A DNA stretch of 64,000 nt, taken from assembly GCF_000024405.1 (NCBI RefSeq), contig NC_013517.1, positions 2,046,001-2,110,000 of the forward strand, written 5' to 3'. Origin of the DNA: Sebaldella termitidis ATCC 33386. GTDB lineage: Bacteria > Fusobacteriota > Fusobacteriia > Fusobacteriales > Leptotrichiaceae. Below, piece after piece: positions 52,257 to 60,853 of this stretch. The position numbers and the translations under genes were made by a program. The first letter of the stretch is position 1. Each line of letters opens with the position of its first letter. A model generated the notes under the pieces. It was not told where the DNA came from, made no database searches, and saw nothing but the letters and a program-made list of their open reading frames with translations.

Positions 52257-53108
52257 ATGTTAATATCTGGAAAACTGGGATTAAGAAATGCTCTGGAAAA
52301 TAATTATGCCCTGCCGGCTTTTAATTATACCAACCTTGAAGGAATTAAGGCAATTATAGAGGCGGCTGAGGAAATGAACTCTCCGGTAATAATTCAGGTA
52401 ACACAGGGAGCTATAGATTATGCGGGATTTGAATATTTGAGAGATTTGGGAACAGGAGCCGCAGCCAGAAGCAAGGTACCGGTGGTTTTACATCTGGATC
52501 ACGGAAAAGATTACAACTATCTGTTAAAAGCTTTTAGATACGGATGGACATCACTTATGATGGATGCCTCTCATGAAAGCTTTGAAAATAATGTGAACAT
52601 AGTAAAAGAAGTAGTAAAAATGGCCTCTCCTCTGGATGTAGCAGTAGAAGCAGAGCTTGGAGTAATAGGCGGAAAAGAAGACGACCTTGAGGTAGATGAA
52701 GCAATTTATACAGAAGTAAATGAAGCTATAGAATTCGCAAAGCAGTCAAACTGTGATTCACTGGCTATTGCAGTAGGAACCGCACATGGTATCTATAAAG
52801 GTGAAGTAAAGATAAATTATGACAGAATAGAAGAAATAAAAAAGGCTTCGGGTATTCCGCTGGTTTTACACGGCTCATCGGGTGTTCCTGATGAAATGGT
52901 AACCAAGGCAGTAAAGAGCGGTATTAATAAAGTAAACTTTGATACAGAATTAAAGCTTGCCAATCTTGCAGCATTAAATAAATTTCTCACAGAAAATCCA
53001 GGAGTATATGATGTGAGAAAGATATATAAGCCATGTATAGAAGCTATGAAGGAAGTAGTAAAAGCTAAAATAAGAGCCTGCGGTTCAGAAAATAAATCAT
53101 GGATTTAA
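52257..53108 (+). CDS. Class II ketose-bisphosphate aldolase
   Basis: A 283-residue zinc aldolase of the Fba/GatY/KbaY group that splits fructose 1,6-bisphosphate (or tagatose 1,6-bisphosphate) into triose phosphates. Zinc and catalytic residues appear in VVLHLDHGKDYNYLLKA, MMDASHESFENNV, VEAELGVIGGKEDD, AVGTAHGIYKGE and LVLHGSSGVPDE. Its place between EIIBC and EIIA of the fructose-type operon completes the path from imported sugar to triose phosphates. Fructose versus tagatose specificity is not safe to call by eye. Confidence 0.92.
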   Translation: MLISGKLGLRNALENNYALPAFNYTNLEGIKAIIEAAEEMNSPVIIQVTQGAIDYAGFEYLRDLGTGAAARSKVPVVLHLDHGKDYNYLLKAFRYGWTSLMMDASHESFENNVNIVKEVVKMASPLDVAVEAELGVIGGKEDDLEVDEAIYTEVNEAIEFAKQSNCDSLAIAVGTAHGIYKGEVKINYDRIEEIKKASGIPLVLHGSSGVPDEMVTKAVKSGINKVNFDTELKLANLAALNKFLTENPGVYDVRKIYKPCIEAMKEVVKAKIRACGSENKSWI

Positions 53109-53121
53109 GGAGTGGACTAAA

Positions 53122-53583
53122 TTGGAATTAATGGATTTGATTGATAAAAGATGTATAAAACTGGAAGTTGATGCAAAAAATAAAAATGATCTGTTTGATG
53201 AAATGATAGGGTTATTATATGATGCAGATAAAATTAACAGTAAAGAAGGATTTAAAGAAGGAATTTTACATAGAGAGGCACAGAGTTCCACTGGTCTGGG
53301 ATTCGAACTTGCAATACCGCATGCGAAATCAAAAGAAGTAAAAGTGCCGTCAATAGCAATAGGTTTCTCTAAAGAAGGTCTGGATTATGACGCAATGGAC
53401 GGAGAACCGGTTAAACTTATATTTATGATCGCAGCGCCTGAAGACGGCGGAGATCTGCATGTTATGCTTCTTGCAGAACTGGCAAAAATGCTGATTTATG
53501 AAGATTTCAGAGAACAGCTGCTAAATGCCAAAAGTGCTGACGAGGTTATGGATATAATTAGAGATAAGGCAAAGAAACTATAA
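53122..53583 (+). CDS. PTS fructose-type EIIA
   Basis: A 153-residue IIA protein. The phosphorylated residue is His67 (GFELAIPHAKSKEV). The fold motifs SKEGFKEGILHREAQSSTGLG and HVMLLAELAKML match the Fru/Mtl IIA family. Unlike the IIA at 8535 it has no cysteine cluster, being close to the standard form. The TTG at 53122 is used because AAGGAGTGG lies 8 bases before it; the next ATG is too far. It closes the fructose-type operon. Confidence 0.9.
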   Translation: MELMDLIDKRCIKLEVDAKNKNDLFDEMIGLLYDADKINSKEGFKEGILHREAQSSTGLGFELAIPHAKSKEVKVPSIAIGFSKEGLDYDAMDGEPVKLIFMIAAPEDGGDLHVMLLAELAKMLIYEDFREQLLNAKSADEVMDIIRDKAKKL

Positions 53584-53603
53584 AATATGTAATTTTTGGA
53601 ATG

Positions 53604-53635
53604 AAAATGTCTGTTTGAAAAAGCAGGCATTTTTA
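53604..53635 (+). terminator. Intrinsic terminator of the fructose-type operon
   Basis: AAAATGTCTG and CAGGCATTTT pair (one G-T) around a 10-base loop, ending in T. Confidence 0.75.
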
Positions 53636-53922
53636 ATTTTATGATTTTTATATTTTAGTATGTAAAATATGTGAATTATAAAAAATATCTGTCATAATAA
53701 AACAGATAATTAACTATTATAATAAAATTATTATTTTTCCGGTATTGCAAAGTTAGATAAAAAAAGTTAAAATGATCTAAAATAGAAATTGGAAATTTAT
53801 CGGAAGTCAGAATTGACAGTGAGAAATATGTAATTTACAAATTACAGGAATCATTGGACAGATATGTCAAATGTTTTAATCTAAACGGTCTGACTTTAAG
53901 ATTAAATAGTTGATTTAAAGGA
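53636..53922. other. AT-rich spacer, nothing recognised
   Basis: About 290 bases between the fructose-type operon and the PHP phosphatase gene. No gene, palindrome or clear promoter is seen. Confidence 0.6.
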
Positions 53923-54729
53923 GTGATTATTATTAAAGTTATAGATTATCATGTACATTCTGATAATTCATTTGACGGAAAATCAGATATTGACAGCACC
54001 TGTCAGGAAAGTATAAAAAAGGAGGTACAGGAAATCTGTTTTACCGAGCATTTTAGTGTTGATCCGAGAGATGTGAGCTTTGGTGTTTTAGATTACTCGA
54101 AATATACCTGCGAGATAAATGAAGCGCGAAAAAAATACAAAAAATATTTACTGATAAAAAAAGGTCTGGAAATAGGTGAACCGCATCTGGCAGAATACAG
54201 CGAGGAGCTGAAAAACTTTCTTGGAGGTACTGATCTTGACTTTATAATAGGCTCTGTTCATAATATTAACGGGGTAAAGTTACGTCTTTTTATGAAAAAT
54301 AAAAAAAAGTATCATATTTATCAGGAGTATTTTGAAGAAATATACAAGATGGCAGAAACAGCAGATATTGATGTAATAGGACATCTTGATATGATGAAAC
54401 GGTATGCGTATGCTGAACATGGAAATTATCATATTGAAGATCACAGTGGAATAATACAGAATATTTTAGAAAAAATAATTCAGAGAAAAATAGGACTGGA
54501 AATTAACTGCTCAGGCCTGAATCATGATGTAAACGAAATATATCCAAAAGTAGAAATTTTAAAATGGTATAAAGAATTAGGCGGGGAAATTCTGACTGTA
54601 GGTTCTGATTCCCACAGAAGTGAAAGTATTGCTTCCAAGAATGGGGAGATAATGGAAATGGTGAAAAAAATGGGATTTCAATATATTTATACATATGAAA
54701 GCAGAAAAAGAACACCTTTTTATTTATAA
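53923..54729 (+). CDS. hisK: Histidinol-phosphatase, PHP family
   Basis: A 268-residue PHP-fold metal phosphatase of the HisK/HolPase type. Metal-binding motifs in order are DYHVHSDNSFDGKSD, CFTEHFSVDPRD, IIGSVHNINGVK, VIGHLDMMKR and the C-terminal VGSDSHRSESIAS. It would dephosphorylate histidinol phosphate, but no other his gene is near, so another phosphomonoester is possible. The GTG at 53923 touches the AAAGGAG ribosome binding site. An ATT at 53932 has ideal spacing and gives the usual MKVIDYHVH beginning, so the true start may be a rare ATT codon. Confidence 0.82.
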   Translation: MIIIKVIDYHVHSDNSFDGKSDIDSTCQESIKKEVQEICFTEHFSVDPRDVSFGVLDYSKYTCEINEARKKYKKYLLIKKGLEIGEPHLAEYSEELKNFLGGTDLDFIIGSVHNINGVKLRLFMKNKKKYHIYQEYFEEIYKMAETADIDVIGHLDMMKRYAYAEHGNYHIEDHSGIIQNILEKIIQRKIGLEINCSGLNHDVNEIYPKVEILKWYKELGGEILTVGSDSHRSESIASKNGEIMEMVKKMGFQYIYTYESRKRTPFYL

Positions 54730-54924
54730 TTTTTAAAAATATAAAATATCGGGCAGGTATTATGGTAAAATAGTTTATACAACGTTTGGTATGGAAATTA
54801 TTCTGCGGATAATTACTGGCTTTACAGAAGAAGTAAGTTACATCAGAAATAGCTCCCTAAAAATGGAATATATCTATTATAATATCTAAATAATTGAAAA
54901 TAAATAAAATCTAAGAGGTAAATT

Positions 54925-55524
54925 ATGAAAATTCTAAAGATATTAAATCAAATTTACAGATACTATCCTAAAAATATACCTTTTAATACAGAAAAATATC
55001 AAAATTCTAATGAATATTTGGAACAATTAAGAAAAAGAAAAATAGCATATGAAAATTTAGAATATAAGTATTGCATAGAAGATAATTTGAGAACTATATT
55101 TAAGGATTACATAGTTTTTGATTGGACGGATTTAAAAAATTATAATTGCTATGAATATAGAATTTTATTACATAAAAATCAACCTATTTTAGATGATGAC
55201 ATTAAATTAATAACTATGCTGAAAAATGAACGATTAGATTTATTCATTTTTATAAGTATTCTTGAGAAATATTATTATGTGCAGTTTAATAAGACAATAT
55301 ACGATCTGAAAACTAACAAATGGATATTTAAAATTTTAGATAAGTACCCTGAAAATTTAAAAATGGAATTAGATAATTTAAAAAAATTTTTTTCTTCCGA
55401 AGGATACATAGAATTAACAGAAAGTATTATAAAAGAAAAAGTAAACTCTGTTGAAACGGAGTTAGATGAAACAGGAGAATCCACTGTTTTTAGCTGTATT
55501 TTTACTGATGTTATGAAGATTTAA
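54925..55524 (+). CDS. AT-rich gene of unknown function
   Basis: I do not recognise this 199-residue soluble protein. It is rich in Asn, Lys, Tyr and Ile, and the gene looks even more AT-rich than its neighbours. The C-terminal region has ETELDETGESTVFSCIF. Size, solubility, AT-richness and isolated position are like many immunity proteins of polymorphic toxin systems in this group, but I have no family match. An AAGAGG site precedes the ATG. No partner gene is adjacent. Confidence 0.6.
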   Translation: MKILKILNQIYRYYPKNIPFNTEKYQNSNEYLEQLRKRKIAYENLEYKYCIEDNLRTIFKDYIVFDWTDLKNYNCYEYRILLHKNQPILDDDIKLITMLKNERLDLFIFISILEKYYYVQFNKTIYDLKTNKWIFKILDKYPENLKMELDNLKKFFSSEGYIELTESIIKEKVNSVETELDETGESTVFSCIFTDVMKI

Positions 55525-55710
55525 TAAAAAAATTGAATTTTATAATAGTTTGGTATTTCAAATAAAAGTAGTTTCCTTGACCGTATACTTATCTAATATA
55601 AATTTTATACTACAAAGAAAATAAAAAACAAACTTCTCAAAACACTTGATTTATGATAATAAAAAAGTTAAAATGAATAAGATTAACAAAGTTATTTTAA
55701 GGAGGAATTT

Positions 55711-56172
55711 ATGTTGAATGATAATGAATTTACAATAGAGGATATCAGAAGAGTAGCTAAAAGGGCAAAGTTTTTGAATACCGCTTTAATAGTCCTGACG
55801 TTAGTTTATTTTGTACTGAGCTGGGTTTTAAACGGCATGTTTGCTTTTGGTGATCCTACTTTGGTTATATGGATATTCAGCGGAGTATCAACAATACTGG
55901 CTGTGATTATTCTTATTTTTTCTATACTTACATTTGGAAAAATGAGATTTTTGCAGATAGAGGGCGGAGGGCAGCTTCTGGCTTCAAGTATTATATTTAC
56001 AATATTTGCATTTTTTGGATTTTTATTAGGAATTGTAATATTAATATTATCGGGAATGTCAATAAGAAAAATAAAAGAATCTATGGAGATACTGGAAATA
56101 GAACACAGCGGGAATATTAACCCCGGAAATGACAGAAACAGCGATGACGAGAAAGGGGTTTGGGAAAAATAA
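55711..56172 (+). CDS. Small membrane protein, first of three
   Basis: A 153-residue membrane protein with three or four helices (around residues 20-40, 47-68 and 88-116) and an acidic, Asn-rich cytoplasmic tail. It has a full AAGGAGGAATT ribosome binding site. It resembles DUF4064-like proteins of unknown function, but the match is weak. Its stop overlaps the start of the next gene (TAATG), and a third membrane protein follows, so the three likely form a complex or related set. Confidence 0.68.
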   Translation: MLNDNEFTIEDIRRVAKRAKFLNTALIVLTLVYFVLSWVLNGMFAFGDPTLVIWIFSGVSTILAVIILIFSILTFGKMRFLQIEGGGQLLASSIIFTIFAFFGFLLGIVILILSGMSIRKIKESMEILEIEHSGNINPGNDRNSDDEKGVWEK

Positions 56173-56702
56173 TGTTTAATAAAATATTTCCGGAGCAGGT
56201 GTCTGGAGAAACAGAAATACTGCAAAATATAGAAAACGTGGAAACTGCAATCGGTAAAATAGGCGAAGGCCACTATGTAAAAAAGGAAAATGATACTATT
56301 ACAATAATACCAAAAGGTGCTCTTAACGTATTAGGAATGACACATCCAATAAGAAATTACAGAAAAGTAATATTCAAGCCGGTAAAAACAGGAGATTTTT
56401 CTACAAAACTGGAATATACAGTATTTCGTAAACTGGCTAAATCTTCGACTGTCATATATATTATATTCTTAATACTGGATATAGCGCTTATTGCCGGGGC
56501 AGTATACACTGCTGCTACTTTCAGCGAACTGGCGCCGCTTTTGTTTATGGCAGCAATTGCCTGGATTTTTATATCAGGCTGTGCCTTTATATTTGACTAC
56601 TTTGTGTTATTATCAAAAGGTGCGGTTTTGAGAGGATTTAAGAAAAATATTCTTAGAAGACTGACAGCCTTGAGCGAAGCGGCATCAAGAGCCAGACAAT
56701 AA
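56172..56702 (+). CDS. Membrane protein of unknown function, second of three
   Basis: A 176-residue protein. A soluble N-terminal domain of about 90 residues, rich in beta strands (YVKKENDTITIIPKGALN), is followed by two membrane helices (about 97-118 and 122-147) and a basic C-terminal helix. I cannot assign a family. The ATG overlaps the stop of the previous gene by one base; a TTG 12 bases upstream is a possible alternative. The next gene starts 18 bases later. Confidence 0.65.
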   Translation: MFNKIFPEQVSGETEILQNIENVETAIGKIGEGHYVKKENDTITIIPKGALNVLGMTHPIRNYRKVIFKPVKTGDFSTKLEYTVFRKLAKSSTVIYIIFLILDIALIAGAVYTAATFSELAPLLFMAAIAWIFISGCAFIFDYFVLLSKGAVLRGFKKNILRRLTALSEAASRARQ

Positions 56703-56720
56703 TACAAGGCGGTGGATTTT

Positions 56721-57071
56721 TTGAACGATAAGAACAGGGTAATGGCAGGGGCGAAAAGGAAAGCTGTAAGAAATATTATTTTCGGAATTATATATAATAT
56801 AATCTTATTTATGATTATAAAGCTTGTTTTGGAAAGTAATTCCGAATCATATGAAAGTGTACTTATGATTTTGATATTTTCGGCTGTTTTGTTTGTGATG
56901 TCTCTGGTATTTTTCCTAATGTGGTTTTGGGAAAAAATGGGAAATTTTTATGTTATTTTGAAAGAAGACAGGATTCCGAAAGCTTTGCTTCTGGGGATAA
57001 GTTCCGCACTTATGCTTATTCCGGGATTGAATGTTATTTCTGTAATATGTGCTTTGATTTTTTTGATTTAA
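56721..57071 (+). CDS. Membrane protein of unknown function, third of three
   Basis: A 116-residue protein with three hydrophobic helices (around residues 15-33, 42-66 and 88-114) and a basic N-terminus. The TTG at 56721 is favoured because AAGGCGGTGG lies just before it and covers the alternative GTG at 56712. It closes the three-gene membrane set and is followed by a terminator. No family is recognised. Confidence 0.6.
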   Translation: MNDKNRVMAGAKRKAVRNIIFGIIYNIILFMIIKLVLESNSESYESVLMILIFSAVLFVMSLVFFLMWFWEKMGNFYVILKEDRIPKALLLGISSALMLIPGLNVISVICALIFLI

Positions 57072-57085
57072 TTTAATAAAAATAT

Positions 57086-57137
57086 ATCCCGAATTCTCTT
57101 TGTGTTTTATACATGATGAGATTTTCGGGATTTTTTA
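57086..57137 (+). terminator. Probable intrinsic terminator of the three-gene set
   Basis: ATCCCGAA/TTCGGGAT arms, with further pairing inside (TTCTC against GAGA), followed by six T. The loop is long, so the call is moderate. Confidence 0.65.
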
Positions 57138-57301
57138 TTTTATATCAGTCAGATTGAGATATACTGAATATCCAATATCACCTATTTTATAGTATCTTAG
57201 AGGACTGCTTCGACTTCTGATAATCAGGCAATTCTGCATATTTTTCACTTTCAGAGCAGTATGTATATTACTTATTAAGTTTGATTTTATTTACGAGTGG
57301 C

Positions 57302-57865
57302 TTAAATCTTTTTTATGATTTTAGCAGGATTTCCTCCTGTAATAACATTTTCAGGGACATCTTTTGTAACAACAGCACCTGCTGCAATAATCGAATTTTT
57401 TCCGATTGTTATTCCCGGCAGGATAGTTGCATTTGATCCGATCCAGACATTTTTACCTATAATAATCGGGGCCGGATAAAGAGTTCCCCTGTCTTCAGGT
57501 CTAAAACCATGATTAAGAGTCGCCAATACTACATTATGCCCGATGAGAGTCCCGTCACCGATGATGATACCGCCTTGATCCTGAAAATGACACCCTGCAT
57601 TGATAAATACATTTTTACCGACTGTTATGTTTTTGCCGAAATCTGTATAAAACGGCGGAAACATGGAAAAAGTTTTGTCAGCCGGTTTTCCGGTTAAATC
57701 AGAAAAAATATCCTGTATTTCTTCCGGCGTATGAAATGAATTATTTAATAAGTCAGTTATTTTTCTGGCTTCCAGACTTAACTGACACATGAATTCATAG
57801 AGTTCTGTATCAGCCAGAACAGGCTTTTGGTCGTTAACATGTAATAAAAAATCATTTATATTCAT
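57302..57865 (-). CDS. Sugar O-acetyltransferase, Maa/LacA type
   Basis: A 187-residue hexapeptide-repeat acetyltransferase. The N-terminal region is less like the usual Mac domain than the copy at 44550. The core has [19 protein letters not shown], the catalytic LATLNHGF and [22 protein letters not shown], and ends [22 protein letters not shown]. It acetylates a sugar or related hydroxyl. It is transcribed away from the LysR gene at 58070, and this divergent pair suggests that the LysR protein controls it. The start has AAAGGAGAA. Confidence 0.9.
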   Translation of the reverse strand: MNINDFLLHVNDQKPVLADTELYEFMCQLSLEARKITDLLNNSFHTPEEIQDIFSDLTGKPADKTFSMFPPFYTDFGKNITVGKNVFINAGCHFQDQGGIIIGDGTLIGHNVVLATLNHGFRPEDRGTLYPAPIIIGKNVWIGSNATILPGITIGKNSIIAAGAVVTKDVPENVITGGNPAKIIKKI

Positions 57866-58069
57866 TTATATTCTCCTTTATAATTAGAAATGTGCAGTTC
57901 AGAAAAATATACTATTCCATAAAAATACGTATGCTTTTCTGAATTATTTAAAATTATAAAATAAAAAATTAACTATATCAAATACTTATTTTAAATATAT
58001 AATCATGCTTTACAGACATGATAAAAAAAGTTATACTATATGTAAATATTATAACAGCGGAGGGATAAT

Positions 58070-58957
58070 ATGGAACTCAGAGTTTTAAAATATTTTCTTG
58101 CAGTTGCAAGAGAAAAAAATATAACAAAGGCTTCTCAGATTCTGCATATAACTCAGCCTACCCTGTCAAGACAGCTTATGGAGCTTGAAGAGGAGCTGGG
58201 AAAAACTTTGTTTATAAGGGGAAAAAGAAAGTTAATCCTTACAGATGAAGGAATTTTATTAAGAAAAAGAGCGGAAGAAATACTGGAATTAGTCGAAAAA
58301 ACTGAAAAAGAAATTATGAGCTCTGACGAAATAATAAATGGTGAAATATTTATAGGCGGGGGAGAGAGTGAAACAATGCGGCTTATAGGACAGATATCAA
58401 AAAAGCTTCAGGAGAAATATCCTTCTATATGTTATCATTTATTCAGCGGAAATGCAGATGATGTTCTTGAAAAGCTCGATAAGGGATTATTAGATTTTGG
58501 AGTTTTAATAGCCCCTGTGGATATAAGAAAATACGAATATATCAAATTTCCCAAAACAGATATATGGGGATTATTAATGAGAAAGCACAGCCCCCTTGCA
58601 AAAAATAAAGTTATAAAGCCGCAGGATATATTAGATATTCCGCTTATTTGTTCGAGACAGACACTAGTCAGGGAGGATATTTCAAAATGGATAGGGAAAG
58701 ATATAAATAATCTCAATGTTGTCAGCAGCTACAATCTGATCTACAATGCATCGCTTATGGTAGAAGAGGGAGTCGGCTATGCATTGTGTCTTGATAAATT
58801 AATAAATACTACCGGAGACAGTGCTTTATGCTATAGACCGCTGGAGCCGAGGCTGGAGGTAGAAGTATATATCGTATGGAAGAAATCACAGATATTTTCC
58901 AAAACCAGCAAAAAATTCTTGGAAGTATTGCAAATGGAATTATTGGAGGAAATTTGA
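58070..58957 (+). CDS. LysR family transcriptional regulator
   Basis: A 295-residue LysR-type regulator. It has an N-terminal winged helix with ELRVLKYFLAVAREKNITKAS and the QPTLSRQLMELEEELGKTLF signature, and a C-terminal periplasmic-binding-like effector domain. It resembles the group beside oxidoreductases or acetyltransferases in Firmicutes. It is divergent from the sugar acetyltransferase 200 bases away and probably controls it. The effector is unknown. Confidence 0.92.
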   Translation: MELRVLKYFLAVAREKNITKASQILHITQPTLSRQLMELEEELGKTLFIRGKRKLILTDEGILLRKRAEEILELVEKTEKEIMSSDEIINGEIFIGGGESETMRLIGQISKKLQEKYPSICYHLFSGNADDVLEKLDKGLLDFGVLIAPVDIRKYEYIKFPKTDIWGLLMRKHSPLAKNKVIKPQDILDIPLICSRQTLVREDISKWIGKDINNLNVVSSYNLIYNASLMVEEGVGYALCLDKLINTTGDSALCYRPLEPRLEVEVYIVWKKSQIFSKTSKKFLEVLQMELLEEI

Positions 58958-59106
58958 GCTTTTTAATCTAAGCTGAATAAAACGGTGTTACTAATGATTG
59001 CTTTCGGCTTTCATATAAATTAGTATAATCTGCTTATGAAACAATATGTCTTTTTTAGGTCAACCGTATGTTAATAAGTATCTTTGCACAAAAACAATTA
59101 TGAAAT

Positions 59107-59139
59107 TAAAAAGGATACTTATCAAATTATAAGTATCCT
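59107..59139 (-). terminator. Terminator of the minus-strand three-gene operon
   Basis: AGGATACTTAT/ATAAGTATCCT, a perfect 11-bp stem with a 6-base loop, and an A run that gives U residues on the minus-strand transcript. Confidence 0.85.
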
Positions 59140-59155
59140 CAGAGATAAAATTTTT

Positions 59156-60157
59156 CTATATTTTGAGCTTTTTACCATATCTGAGATCTTTTCTCAAATC
59201 CTGAATTTTTTTATCCATTTCTTCTAATTCCAGAAATATTTCTTTCTCATCATCACTGGTCTCAATAACATTTTTTATTCCGCCGTTATTAATAACAATT
59301 CTCTTATTTCCCATCAGGGCAAGCAGAGGATCATGAGTAGCCATAAGTACTATTTTTTCCTCCCCCACGAGCAGCTCAAGGGCTTTTTTTCTGTCAATAC
59401 CGGCATTTTCTATCTCATCTATAAGAACAATAGGTGAAGAACTCAAGATTGCCGTATCGGATATCATAAGTGCACGTGACTGGCCGCCGCTGAGACTCGT
59501 AACCGGTGTATCAAGCGTAAATTTTTCTCCTGCAAGATTATTGGCGTTTTCTATAATTCTGTTTATTATTTCTTCTTTATCTTCAACCATTCTGCTGGCA
59601 GCATGAAGCTCCAGAAACTCATAAACACTTAAGTCCATTATAAAATTCATGTTTTGTGAGAGCTGTGCCACCATTTTATTACCTGATGAAAGCCTGTGAG
59701 AAGTGTCTACATTTTCATCGTTAATGAGGATATGTCTTTTTGTAGGAGTATCTCCCTGAGCTGTCCATTCAATATCTGCAAGAAGTCTGCTTTTACCGCT
59801 TCCTGTAGGACCTACAATACACAGAATTTCTCCTTTTAATATCTCAAGCTTTTCAAAATTCTCCTTATTTCCGCTTTTATCAGTTCCGGGAAGAAGAGTA
59901 AGCTTTTCTATAATATTTTCTTTTAGTCCAAGAATTTCTGACATTTGGTCTACATAATTTTCAATAAGAGTGCTGATTTGTTCCTTAGTAAGAGCCCGGT
60001 CTTCCAGATCAAATTCATTGATTTTATTCAGAGCCTCTCCAAGAGAAACGGTTTTATCAGACATATCTATAAGATTTTCTTCAAAGGTTTCTTCCAAAAA
60101 GGGGTATTCTTTTAATAGTTCATCAATTGTTTTATTTATTAATATATTATTTTTCAT
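59156..60157 (-). CDS. ABC-type ATPase with DUF1858/ScdA-N-like head
   Basis: A 333-residue cytosolic ATPase. The first 75 residues look like a DUF1858/ScdA N-terminal-type helical domain (NKTIDELLKEYPFLEETF, then KTVSLGEALNKI) without its cysteine. The rest is an ABC nucleotide-binding domain. Walker A is GPTGSGKS at 116-123, the signature is TSLSGGQSRALM, Walker B is PIVLIDEIENAGID and the switch is MATHDP. There is no membrane partner. Last gene of the operon, overlapping the GTPase gene by one base. A role in moving a metal or cofactor inside the cell is plausible; transport across the membrane is not supported. Confidence 0.8.
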   Translation of the reverse strand: MKNNILINKTIDELLKEYPFLEETFEENLIDMSDKTVSLGEALNKINEFDLEDRALTKEQISTLIENYVDQMSEILGLKENIIEKLTLLPGTDKSGNKENFEKLEILKGEILCIVGPTGSGKSRLLADIEWTAQGDTPTKRHILINDENVDTSHRLSSGNKMVAQLSQNMNFIMDLSVYEFLELHAASRMVEDKEEIINRIIENANNLAGEKFTLDTPVTSLSGGQSRALMISDTAILSSSPIVLIDEIENAGIDRKKALELLVGEEKIVLMATHDPLLALMGNKRIVINNGGIKNVIETSDDEKEIFLELEEMDKKIQDLRKDLRYGKKLKI

Positions 60158-60852
60158 TATTTATCACCCAAGTCAATTTTTCTGATATTTCCCATTTGAT
60201 GCTCGGCACCTATACGTGTTTCGCCGAGACAGTAAGAGCATGTAGCGGAAGGCATTGGGAAACGTAATTTTTTTCCTTCAAGTGTTTCAAGATTTTCATT
60301 TTCTTTATATATTATAGTAGAGAATTCATAAGCACCCTGACCTGTAAGTCCGTTTACATGCATAACCACTGCATTCGGATTAACTGAATTTACTCTTGAA
60401 GCAAAAACCTCTCTTTCAGCCTGTGAAACTATATCTCCCTTGGTAATAACCACGATATCTGCTGTTTTCAGCATAGGACCTATCTTCTTGGGAGTATTTA
60501 TCCCGCTTAGATTATCTATAACACAGACAGCCTTTATATTTTGTATATATGGCGAACATCTGTTACATAATCCTGCACTTTCTGTGATAAGTACATCAAG
60601 TTTTTCTTTTAATCCCCACTGAACTACCTCTTCAATATTACTTACAAAATAATGATCAGGACATAACGAACCGGAAAGTCCTTTTTTTACAGGAACTCCT
60701 GCTTTTTCATAAAGTTTGTCGTCGTCAGTATAAAGACAGTCAAATTTTACTACGCCTACCTTAAGATTTCTAAGTTTCAGATTTTCTATAGTTTTTATTA
60801 TAAGGGCTGTTTTTCCTGATGAAGGCGGCCCTGATACAGTAATTAAGTTCAT
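60157..60852 (-). CDS. HypB/UreG/CobW-like GTPase with cysteine pairs
   Basis: A 231-residue P-loop GTPase of the SIMIBI class, which includes metallochaperones such as HypB, UreG and CobW. Visible are GPPSSGKT (residues 8-15), the switch-like LITESAGLC and TKGD for guanine (137-140). Six cysteines stand out: Cys39, Cys64, Cys96-x2-Cys99 directly after the switch, and Cys205-x2-Cys208 near the end. They suggest a bound metal or Fe-S cluster coupled to GTP. The ATG at 60852 follows AGGAGG; an upstream in-frame ATG has no such site. It lies 1 base after the binding-protein-like gene and overlaps the ATPase gene by 1. Confidence 0.82.
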   Translation of the reverse strand: MNLITVSGPPSSGKTALIIKTIENLKLRNLKVGVVKFDCLYTDDDKLYEKAGVPVKKGLSGSLCPDHYFVSNIEEVVQWGLKEKLDVLITESAGLCNRCSPYIQNIKAVCVIDNLSGINTPKKIGPMLKTADIVVITKGDIVSQAEREVFASRVNSVNPNAVVMHVNGLTGQGAYEFSTIIYKENENLETLEGKKLRFPMPSATCSYCLGETRIGAEHQMGNIRKIDLGDK

Positions 60853-60853
60853 T

